Positions 1 to 5,894 of a stretch of DNA of 20,735 nucleotides are shown in pieces (position 1 is the stretch's first letter; the number at the start of each line of letters is the position of its first letter). Under the pieces are notes generated by a model. The model did not search any database. It was given only the letters and a program-made list of their open reading frames with translations, and was not told the DNA's origin. Origin of the DNA: SHLJ01 sp041618535 (GTDB taxonomy: Bacteria; Bacteroidota; Bacteroidia; Flavobacteriales; Flavobacteriaceae); NCBI GenBank assembly GCA_041618535.1, contig JBFKFP010000038.1:1-20735 (forward strand). The letters run 5' to 3'. The position numbers and the translations under genes are program-made.

Positions 1-689
1 ACCGAGGTCCATACGAATGCGGTTGTACTCGCCTTTCCCACTTCCAGAGCTCCCCCCTTCATGTAATAGCCATGGAAAGAAGGTATGGTAGCCAGGACAA
101 ATGCGAATACAAAAGTCTTTATAAAAGAGTAGGTCATATGAAAACCGTCGAAATCGGTCTGTATGCCAAGTATGTAATCCTCTAAGGACGTATATCCTCC
201 AAAAACACATGCTGCCATTCCACCAAGAACTCCGAGAAACATTCCGATCGCTATGGCGAAAGGATAGAACATCAGGGCTATTGTCTTGGGAAAAACCAAA
301 TAGTTGAGAGAATTGATACCCATTACCTCAAGAGCATCGATCTGTTCCGTAACTCGCATGGTTCCGATGCTGGATGTGATGAAGGAGCCTACTTTACCTG
401 CCATGATAATGGAGGTAAAGGTTGGAGCGAATTCCAGGATAACAGACTGCCTGGTTGCGAATCCCACCAGATATTTCGGTATCAGGGGATTGCTGATATT
501 CAGGGCTGTCTGAATCGTGATAACACCTCCTACGAAAAAGGAGATGAATGCCACAATACCAAGGGAGCCTACAATGAGGTCATCGATATCTTTGAGGATC
601 AGATTTCTCATGACCGACCACTTGGTTGGCTTTCGGAACATTTCCGCGATCATCAAGAAATATTTCCCGATATTTTCAATAGATGTCAT
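1..689 (-). CDS. mlaE: MlaE/YrbE-family ABC transporter permease (partial, 3' end beyond window)
   Basis: Integral inner-membrane permease of an MCE-type (Mla) ABC system that moves phospholipids between the membranes. The reading frame is open from the ATG at 689-687 to the left edge (229 codons), so only the C-terminal few tens of residues are missing compared with the usual 240-260. It begins MTSIENIGKYFLMIAEMF. The family signatures are visible: a segment reading GGVITIQTALNISNP, then LEFAPTFTSIIMAGKVGSF and GTMRVTEQIDALEVMGINS (the conserved EQIDAL motif), followed by hydrophobic helices. The ATPase (MlaF) and MCE-domain protein usually lie downstream, here beyond the left edge, so I cannot confirm them. 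A weak promoter-like TACTTTAG sits on the minus strand at 712-705. The start is well placed because the protein aligns from its first residues with the usual amphipathic N-terminus. Confidence 0.9.
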   Translation of the reverse strand, partial: MTSIENIGKYFLMIAEMFRKPTKWSVMRNLILKDIDDLIVGSLGIVAFISFFVGGVITIQTALNISNPLIPKYLVGFATRQSVILEFAPTFTSIIMAGKVGSFITSSIGTMRVTEQIDALEVMGINSLNYLVFPKTIALMFYPFAIAIGMFLGVLGGMAACVFGGYTSLEDYILGIQTDFDGFHMTYSFIKTFVFAFVLATIPSFHGYYMKGGALEVGKASTTAFVWTS

Positions 690-704
690 ACCCAATAATT
701 ACCG

Positions 705-712
705 CTAAAGTA
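705..712 (-). promoter_or_regulatory. candidate -7 element for mlaE
   Basis: On the minus strand this reads TACTTTAG, one mismatch from the Bacteroidota -7 consensus TAnnTTTG, about 15 nt upstream of the mlaE ATG. No clear -33 element was recognised. It lies in the 108-bp divergent region between mlaE and the phosphatase gene. This is a weak call based only on consensus and position. Confidence 0.3.
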
Positions 713-766
713 TAAAAATCTATTGCTAAATTGATGTTAATTCGGCTTAAGATCGTTCAAAAACCT

Positions 767-774
767 TATTTTTG
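767..774 (+). promoter_or_regulatory. candidate -7 element for the phosphatase gene
   Basis: The sequence TATTTTTG fits the Bacteroidota -7 consensus TAnnTTTG exactly. Transcription would start near 780, which is after the upstream in-frame ATG at 777 but before the ATG at 798. That supports 798 as the translation start of the phosphatase. No convincing -33 element was found at the expected distance. Confidence 0.4.
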
Positions 775-797
775 AGATGTACCCAAAATTGAGAAGA

Positions 798-2498
798 ATG
801 AATCGATTTTTATCCATGCTGGTAGTTTTACTGCTGGGGGTTTCATGTCTTGCTGTTAACACTCCTTCCGATCCCGGTCTGCCATCTTCAGACCAGATAT
901 CGACCGAAAGGCCTAAGCTGGTGGTAGGGATAGTTGTAGACCAGATGCGGTATGATTTCCTCACCCGTTTTGAATCGAAATACGGGGATGGTGGCTTTAA
1001 AAGATTGATAAACTATGGATTTAATTGCCGGAATAACCATTTCAATTACATCCCGACCAAGACCGGGCCGGGTCATGCTTCAATCTTTACGGGGACAACA
1101 CCAAATAATCACGGCATAATCGGAAATTCCTGGTTTGACAGGTACGAGAATAAGTCGATTTACTGTACAAGAGATTATGGCACCACCCCCCTGGGAACCA
1201 CATCAGAAGAAGGTCAGATGTCCCCTCGTTTAATGATTGGCACTACTTTCTCGGATGAGAACAGGCTTTTTACTCAAATGAAAGGAAAAACAATCGGGAT
1301 ATCAATAAAGCATCGCGGAGCAGTTCTTCCGGCTGGTCATTCCGCCAATGCTGCTTATTGGTTTTATGGAAGAGATGAAGGACAATTTGTCTCGAGTTCT
1401 TATTACATGCAGGAATTACCCGGGTGGGTGAAGGAATTTAACAGTTCAGGAATTATAGATTCCCATATGCAAGTCTGGAATACGCTATATCCGATTGAAC
1501 AATACGTTGAAAGCGGACCGGACCTGAATGAATATGAAGGCGGATTTTTTGGTAAAAAAACGGCGACTTTTCCCTACGATCTGAATGAATTAAAAGAACA
1601 AAACAAAGGATATGATATAATAAAATCCTCACCCTTCGGAAATAGCATGATAACTGATTTTACGCTGGCAGCCATCAGGGAAGAGAATCTCGGTAAGGAT
1701 GAGCATGTAGACGTTCTGACAGTGAGTTACTCGAGTACCGATTACGTCGGGCATAATTTCGGGGCCAATTCCAAGGAAATTCAGGATGTCTATCTGAGAT
1801 TGGATAAAGAAATTGAACGCCTTTTAAATTACCTTGACGAGTACATTGGGCCTGAGGAATATGTCCTGTTCCTGACATCTGATCACGGTGCCGTAGATGT
1901 ACCCTCCTATCTCAGGGATAATAAGATTCCTGCCGGCTATATCGATTATAATGTTGCTAAAAGTCAACCGAGATTATTCAATATTAATTCCCTTGGTAAC
2001 CTTACAAACTTTCTCATGAAATCTTATGGAACTACCGATATTATTCAGTCCATGAGTAATGAGCAGGTTTTCCTGAATCGCGAAAAAATCGTGGAATTGA
2101 AGCTCGACCTTGTTCGTGTTCAGGAAGAAATAGCAAGAGAGGTCTCAACTTATCCTGAAGTTATGCTGGCATATTCTGCCCATTCCATGAGGGCGAGGGA
2201 TTTTGGTCCGGGAATTGGTCGTATGCTTCAGAACGGTTTTCATGAACTGCGCTCAGGAGATATTTTGATAGTATATTATCCCGGATTTATTTCCAGTAAT
2301 AATACAGGGTCTCATCATGGATCAGGATTTAATTATGACACCCATGTGCCATTGATATTTTATGGTTTTGGAATCAAGCCCGGAAGTACCGATATCAGGA
2401 CAGAAATAATAGATGTTGCTCCTACAATTTCGTCTTTGTTAGGAATAAGCTTTCCTAATATGTCCACAGGAAAAGTTCTGGATTTTGTTTTGGATTAA
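798..2498 (+). CDS. PafA-like alkaline phosphatase / type I phosphodiesterase superfamily, exported
   Basis: Exported metal-dependent phosphomonoesterase of the alkaline phosphatase superfamily, closest in pattern to Elizabethkingia PafA; expected to release phosphate outside the inner membrane. From the ATG at 798 it is 566 residues. It begins with a hydrophobic signal segment (residues 1-20, MNRFLSMLVVLLLGVSC). The cysteine might make it a lipoprotein, but the lipobox is poor. Residues matching the PafA active site are all present: D48 (VDQMRYD), nucleophile T89 (TKTGPGH), N110 (GNSWFD), K171 and R173 (KHR), D315 and H319 (TDYVGH), D362-H363 (SDHG) and H516 (THVPLIF). The lysine-arginine pair is typical of monoesterases rather than of NPP diesterases. 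An in-frame ATG at 777 is an alternative start, less likely because of the promoter at 767. Its stop overlaps the engB stop by 4 bp on the opposite strand. Confidence 0.9.
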   Translation: MNRFLSMLVVLLLGVSCLAVNTPSDPGLPSSDQISTERPKLVVGIVVDQMRYDFLTRFESKYGDGGFKRLINYGFNCRNNHFNYIPTKTGPGHASIFTGTTPNNHGIIGNSWFDRYENKSIYCTRDYGTTPLGTTSEEGQMSPRLMIGTTFSDENRLFTQMKGKTIGISIKHRGAVLPAGHSANAAYWFYGRDEGQFVSSSYYMQELPGWVKEFNSSGIIDSHMQVWNTLYPIEQYVESGPDLNEYEGGFFGKKTATFPYDLNELKEQNKGYDIIKSSPFGNSMITDFTLAAIREENLGKDEHVDVLTVSYSSTDYVGHNFGANSKEIQDVYLRLDKEIERLLNYLDEYIGPEEYVLFLTSDHGAVDVPSYLRDNKIPAGYIDYNVAKSQPRLFNINSLGNLTNFLMKSYGTTDIIQSMSNEQVFLNREKIVELKLDLVRVQEEIAREVSTYPEVMLAYSAHSMRARDFGPGIGRMLQNGFHELRSGDILIVYYPGFISSNNTGSHHGSGFNYDTHVPLIFYGFGIKPGSTDIRTEIIDVAPTISSLLGISFPNMSTGKVLDFVLD

Positions 2499-3097
2499 TC
2501 CCGAAGCGATTTATTGATTGAATCGATATGATCAAGAAGTTCTTCCCGGCCAGATTTGTTCGCTGCGGAAGTGATGAAATAATTGGGGCAAGGATCCCAA
2601 TCCTCTCTTAACCGATCCATGTATAACTCGATATTCAGTTCTATTTTGCCCGAACTCAGCTTGTCGGCTTTAGTAAAAATGATGGAAAAGGGAATTTGAT
2701 TCTCTCCAAGCCATCTCATGAATTCAAGGTCTATCTTCTGGGGTTCATGCCTTATATCAATTAAGACAAATGCACTTACCAGTTGCCTGCGCCGCTCAAA
2801 ATAATCAGTGATAAATTTCTGGAAGCTTCTCTTGGCCTTCTTCGATACCTTCGCATAACCATATCCCGGGAGGTCAACCAGGTACCATGTCTCATTGATG
2901 AGAAAATGATTGATCAGCTGGGTTTTTCCCGGTTTACCCGATGTTTTGGCCAGGTTTTTCCTGGATGTCAGCATATTGATCAGTGACGATTTACCAACGT
3001 TGCTTCTTCCTATGAATGCATATTCCGGAAGGCTGGAATCAGGACATTTGGAAACATCCTGGTTGCTGACAACGAATTCAGCAGATTTGATCAGCAT
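2495..3097 (-). CDS. engB: Ribosome biogenesis GTP-binding protein EngB/YsxC
   Basis: Cytoplasmic TRAFAC-class GTPase needed for late assembly of the large ribosomal subunit. From the ATG at 3097-3095 it is 200 residues, the usual size. All G motifs are visible: G1 GRSNVGKSS (30-38), the G2 threonine in PGKTQ (56-60), G3 DLPGYG (75-80), G4 TKAD (142-145) and G5 SAA (177-179). An in-frame ATG eleven codons upstream (3130) would overlap the preceding hydrolase gene and adds residues not typical of the family. MLIKSAEFVVSN is the characteristic N-terminus, so I chose 3097. It lies 8 nt after the hydrolase stop on the same strand, so the two are probably co-transcribed. The 3' end overlaps the phosphatase gene tail-to-tail by 4 bp. 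Confidence 0.95.
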   Translation of the reverse strand: MLIKSAEFVVSNQDVSKCPDSSLPEYAFIGRSNVGKSSLINMLTSRKNLAKTSGKPGKTQLINHFLINETWYLVDLPGYGYAKVSKKAKRSFQKFITDYFERRRQLVSAFVLIDIRHEPQKIDLEFMRWLGENQIPFSIIFTKADKLSSGKIELNIELYMDRLREDWDPCPNYFITSAANKSGREELLDHIDSINKSLRD

Positions 3098-3105
3098 AAC
3101 AAAAG

Positions 3106-3867
3106 TTAAAATCCGCGATCCTTCAGCCACTGGAGCAGGATCCTGTTAAATTCGTCAGGATGTTCCATCATAGCGGCATGTCCGCACTTATCAATCCAGT
3201 ACAAGTCTGAATCAGAGAGAAGTTCGTGAAATACCTCTGCAACCTCGGGAGGGGTAACCGTATCGTTCCGTCCCCAGATGATACAGGTGGGCGTATACAT
3301 GTCTGGCAGGTCCTTCGCCATATTATGACGGATCGCACTTTTGGCAATGGCCAGTGTCTTTACCAGTTTGTTGCGGTCATTAACGGTTTCATAAACTTCG
3401 TCAACCAGCTCTTTTGTGGCAACCGCAGGGTCATAAAATACTTCCTGTGCTTTCTTCTTGATCACTTCATAATCACTTCTCTTCGTATAACCACTTCCCA
3501 TGGCACTCTCATATAATCCGGAGCTTCCGGTTATTACAAGGGCTTTAACTTTCTTCGGGAATAGTTTGGTATGGTATAGTCCGATATGTCCGCCAAGTGA
3601 ATTGCCCAGAAGAATCACCTCCTGAAATCCCTTGTACTCGATGAAATCCTTTAGATAGGTCGCAAAACTCTTGACATTCGTTTTAATCAGGGACATGGTA
3701 TAAATAGGTAATTCAGGAATAACAACCTTGTAACCATTTTTACTGAAGAAATCTGCAACAGCATCGAAATTGCTTAACCCACCCATCAGTCCGTGAAGAA
3801 TGATAATGGGTGTTCCTTCACCTACCTCGTAATAACTGTAATGCCCCTCTTTTTTTAGGTCCGCCAT
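3106..3867 (-). CDS. Alpha/beta-fold hydrolase
   Basis: Cytoplasmic alpha/beta hydrolase of 253 residues with no signal peptide; the substrate cannot be told from the sequence. The oxyanion-hole motif HGLMGG is at residues 25-30. The nucleophile elbow GNSLGG (88-93) places the catalytic serine at 90. The acid is probably D202 in WGRNDTVTP and the histidine H230 in CGHAAMMEHP, so the triad is complete. The MhpC/esterase group is the general match. The start at 3867 (MADLKKEGHYSYYEVGEG) is preferred over the ATG at 3897, because that ATG lies inside a perfect TAnnTTTG promoter element. It precedes engB by 8 nt. The pairing of this hydrolase with engB suggests an operon but says little about function. 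Confidence 0.85.
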   Translation of the reverse strand: MADLKKEGHYSYYEVGEGTPIIILHGLMGGLSNFDAVADFFSKNGYKVVIPELPIYTMSLIKTNVKSFATYLKDFIEYKGFQEVILLGNSLGGHIGLYHTKLFPKKVKALVITGSSGLYESAMGSGYTKRSDYEVIKKKAQEVFYDPAVATKELVDEVYETVNDRNKLVKTLAIAKSAIRHNMAKDLPDMYTPTCIIWGRNDTVTPPEVAEVFHELLSDSDLYWIDKCGHAAMMEHPDEFNRILLQWLKDRGF

Positions 3868-3894
3868 AAAATATGAACTCCAAAAATTCAATGG

Positions 3895-3902
3895 CAAATC
3901 TA
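3895..3902 (-). promoter_or_regulatory. -7 element of the hydrolase-engB operon
   Basis: On the minus strand this reads TAGATTTG, a perfect match to TAnnTTTG. Transcription would begin near 3890, leaving a leader of about 20 nt before the ATG at 3867. The same octamer occurs in the dcw promoter on the plus strand (4177-4184). No clear -33 element was seen. Confidence 0.5.
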
Positions 3903-4137
3903 CGGATTTTTATTTATTCGCAGGATGAAACCGGGGAAGTTCAGCCCTAATTGCAAAGGTGAATACAAGGAATTGATCCTGTTATGGCAATATCAGATTG
4001 ATGAAATTCACGGATAAAATATTAAGGGTTTATTAACGCAAATCCTCATTTCAATTACGTTCTCACTATAGGGAGGTATCCCTCTAAATCTCCGCGATTA
4101 ATCGGCTAAAGCCGGCGCTTTGCAGAAAATTATCAAC
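3903..4137. other. Intergenic region between divergent hydrolase-engB and dcw operons
   Basis: No convincing gene lies between the hydrolase promoter and the MraZ repeats. A 30-codon plus-strand ORF (3925-4017) exists but has no recognisable homology. The region holds the 20-bp repeat at 3989-4008 and a stretch of 14 bases at 4062-4075 identical to the core of the T7 promoter. A short inverted repeat (AGGGA/TCCCT) overlaps the end of that stretch near 4070-4083. Confidence 0.6.
3989..4008 (+). repeat. 20-bp repeat shared with 20234-20253
   Basis: AATATCAGATTGATGAAATT is present here and again, without mismatch, at 20234-20253 just upstream of the GIY-YIG gene. Its first 11 bases also match the tRNA-Arg D-arm/anticodon-stem region (20514-20524). 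Flanking sequences on either side do not match further. An exact 20-mer is unlikely by chance in a window of this size, so a common origin is probable. Confidence 0.6.
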
Positions 4138-4167
4138 AAAGTGGTAAAAAGTGGTAAAAAGTGGTAA
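4138..4167 (+). promoter_or_regulatory. Probable MraZ operator: three tandem AAAGTGGTAA repeats
   Basis: Three perfect copies of AAAGTGGTAA follow each other at 4138, 4148 and 4158 with an exact 10-bp period. They lie immediately upstream of the dcw -7 element and overlap the expected -33 region. MraZ proteins are known to bind short direct GTG/TGGG-containing repeats spaced by one helical turn in front of mraZ. The position, spacing and core fit that pattern. I infer autoregulation of the operon by the mraZ product encoded just downstream. Confidence 0.8.
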
Positions 4168-4176
4168 TTTTTTTAT

Positions 4177-4184
4177 TAGATTTG
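4177..4184 (+). promoter_or_regulatory. -7 element of the dcw operon promoter
   Basis: TAGATTTG matches the Bacteroidota consensus TAnnTTTG exactly. Transcription would start near 4190, giving a leader of about 25 nt before the mraZ TTG start. The -33 position falls on the third AAAGTGGTAA repeat, so a bound MraZ would be expected to block RNA polymerase. Confidence 0.6.
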
Positions 4185-4214
4185 GTGCTAATACGGTAAA
4201 ACCAAGCCTAATCC

Positions 4215-4682
4215 TTGAAAACTTTAATCGGAACATACGAGTGTAAAGCAGATGCCAAAGGTCGTGTGATGCTTCCTTCTTCCTTGAAGAAGCAGCTGGC
4301 TTCAGGCTTCGAACAAGGATTTGTTCTGAAACGTGCCGTTTTCCAACCATGCCTCGAACTATACCCCATGAACGAATGGGAATCCCTGATGGCCAAGGTC
4401 AACAAGCTGAATCGATTCAAGAAAAAGAACAATGACTTTATCCGGCGCTTTACGGCAGGGGTTCGTGTTTTGGAACTGGACGCCTCCGGAAGGTTTCTTG
4501 TTCCTAAAGACCTTGTCAATTTTGCCGGTATTTCGAAAGATGTTGTCCTCTCAGCAGCTGTGAACATCGTCGAAATATGGGACAAGAACAAATATGAACA
4601 GGCCATTGACGATGCGGCAATTGACTTTGCTGATCTGGCTGAGGAAGTAATGGGACAGGATGATCATGACGATATATCATAA
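4215..4682 (+). CDS. mraZ: Transcriptional regulator / division protein MraZ
   Basis: DNA-binding regulator of the dcw operon, 155 residues, made of two AbrB-like half-domains. Each carries the family DxxxR motif: DAKGR at 13-17 and DASGR at 89-93. The start is TTG at 4215. There is an in-frame TAA at 4209-4211, and the next in-frame GTG or ATG would remove the first conserved motif, so TTG is effectively forced. The N-terminus LIGTYECKADAKGRVMLP is typical. No clear ribosome binding site is visible. It is the first gene of the operon, directly behind three tandem repeats that are probably its own binding sites. Its 3' end overlaps the rsmH start by 17 nt, so the two are likely translationally coupled. 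Confidence 0.93.
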   Translation: MKTLIGTYECKADAKGRVMLPSSLKKQLASGFEQGFVLKRAVFQPCLELYPMNEWESLMAKVNKLNRFKKKNNDFIRRFTAGVRVLELDASGRFLVPKDLVNFAGISKDVVLSAAVNIVEIWDKNKYEQAIDDAAIDFADLAEEVMGQDDHDDIS

Positions 4683-5565
4683 ACCGGTTTTATTGACCGA
4701 GTCTGTTGAGGGTTTGGCTGTTAAACCACATGGTGTTTACCTTGACGCCACTTTTGGTGGTGGCGGACACAGCCGCGCCATCCTTGAATTACTCGGAGAC
4801 CATGGAAAACTCATAGCATTTGACCAGGATAGAGATGCGGTTATCAATGTCATTGACGATGATCGCTTTCTCCTTATCGAAGAGAATTTCCGACATATGA
4901 AAAGGTTCTTAAGGCTTCATGGTATTACCCAGGTGGATGGTATCCTTGCTGATTTTGGTATCTCGTCTCACCAGATCGATGAAGCTTCTAGAGGTTTTTC
5001 AACCCGCCTTGAAGGCAAACTCGACATGAGAATGAACCAGGAGCAGGCCGTTTCCGCCTTCGAGATCATCAATCACTATGATGAAGCCCAACTCAAATCT
5101 ATCTTCTATCAATACGGTGAACTCAGAATGGCACCTGTATTTGCAAGGGTCATTGCTGAGAGCAGAAAGGAAAAACCCATTAAAACCACTTCTGAACTAA
5201 ACGCTGTACTCGCCCCTCATTTACCTAAGAGACGTGAAAATAAAATGCTGGCCCAGATCTACCAGGCTGTACGGATTGAAGTAAACCAGGAGCTGGAAGC
5301 GCTAAAGGAGTTCCTTGTGCAGACGGTTGATCTGCTGAAGCCCGGTGGTCGACTTAGCGTGATTTCCTATCACTCTCTGGAGGATAGGTTAGTCAAAAGG
5401 TTTATCAGGAATGGGTTGTTTGAAGGCGAACCTGAAAAAGATGTTTTCGGACACGTTGAGGTGCCGTTCAGGCGAATAGGGAAATTGATATTTCCTTCCG
5501 GGGATGAGATAAAGGAGAATAACAGGGCCAGGAGCGCAAGATTGAGAATAGCAGAACGCATTTAA
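4666..5565 (+). CDS. rsmH: 16S rRNA (cytosine(1402)-N(4))-methyltransferase RsmH (MraW)
   Basis: SAM-dependent methyltransferase that modifies C1402 of 16S rRNA. From the ATG at 4666 it has 299 residues, normal for the family. Visible signatures are YHKPVLLTE at the N-terminus, the SAM-binding loop FGGGGHSRAI (30-39), LADFGISSHQID (94-105), RGFSTRLEGKLDMRM (109-123) and the C-terminal SYHSLEDRLVKRF. An alternative ATG at 4660 adds two residues. I prefer 4666 because an AGGA stretch lies six bases before it. The gene overlaps mraZ by 17 nt. Its stop shares one base with the next start (TAATG at 5563-5567). Confidence 0.96.
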   Translation: MTIYHKPVLLTESVEGLAVKPHGVYLDATFGGGGHSRAILELLGDHGKLIAFDQDRDAVINVIDDDRFLLIEENFRHMKRFLRLHGITQVDGILADFGISSHQIDEASRGFSTRLEGKLDMRMNQEQAVSAFEIINHYDEAQLKSIFYQYGELRMAPVFARVIAESRKEKPIKTTSELNAVLAPHLPKRRENKMLAQIYQAVRIEVNQELEALKEFLVQTVDLLKPGGRLSVISYHSLEDRLVKRFIRNGLFEGEPEKDVFGHVEVPFRRIGKLIFPSGDEIKENNRARSARLRIAERI

Positions 5566-5885
5566 TGGTGAAGAAGAGCATATACAGTGTTTTAAGGGGA
5601 ACGTTTCTCATTAGCGATGATTCGTTTAAGAATTGGCGCCTTATTCTGTTCCTTTCATTTCTGGCTATCATCATGATAGCCAGCTCGCATAGTGCCGACA
5701 GCAAGGTTCATAAGATCGCCCAGCTCAATGAGGAAGTAAAAGAGTTGAGATCTCTGTTTGTTGAAGGTCGCTCAAAACTTATGCGTTTAAAAATGGAATC
5801 GAATGTCAGAAGGGCTCTGGCAGAAAAGGCCATAGTGCCTTCGGGGAAACCCCCTGTGAAGGTTTACGTCAGATCACAAAACTAA
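5565..5885 (+). CDS. ftsL: FtsL-like cell division membrane protein
   Basis: Small bitopic protein of 106 residues, placed between rsmH and ftsI where ftsL is found in dcw clusters. It has a short basic cytoplasmic N-terminus, one transmembrane segment at about 25-41 (RLILFLSFLAIIMIA), then a periplasmic helix with heptad-like hydrophobic spacing (about 44-80) that should form the coiled coil with FtsB/DivIC. The tail (PSGKPPVKVYV) is typical of the Bacteroidota version. Sequence conservation is low in this family, so the call rests on topology, size and position. It starts at ATG within TAATG, overlapping rsmH by one base. Its TAA is followed in the same frame, nine bases later, by the ftsI TTG. 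Confidence 0.85.
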   Translation: MVKKSIYSVLRGTFLISDDSFKNWRLILFLSFLAIIMIASSHSADSKVHKIAQLNEEVKELRSLFVEGRSKLMRLKMESNVRRALAEKAIVPSGKPPVKVYVRSQN

Positions 5886-5894
5886 TGGATAAGG

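Noticed and set aside
304..708. Plus-strand open frames at 304-513 and 517-708
   Set aside because: They are shadows of the minus-strand mlaE gene, which shows clear family motifs over the whole stretch.
3925..4017. 30-codon plus-strand ORF starting MKPGKFSP and containing the 20-bp repeat
   Set aside because: No recognisable homology or promoter; too short to separate from chance, although it has an AGG just before the ATG.
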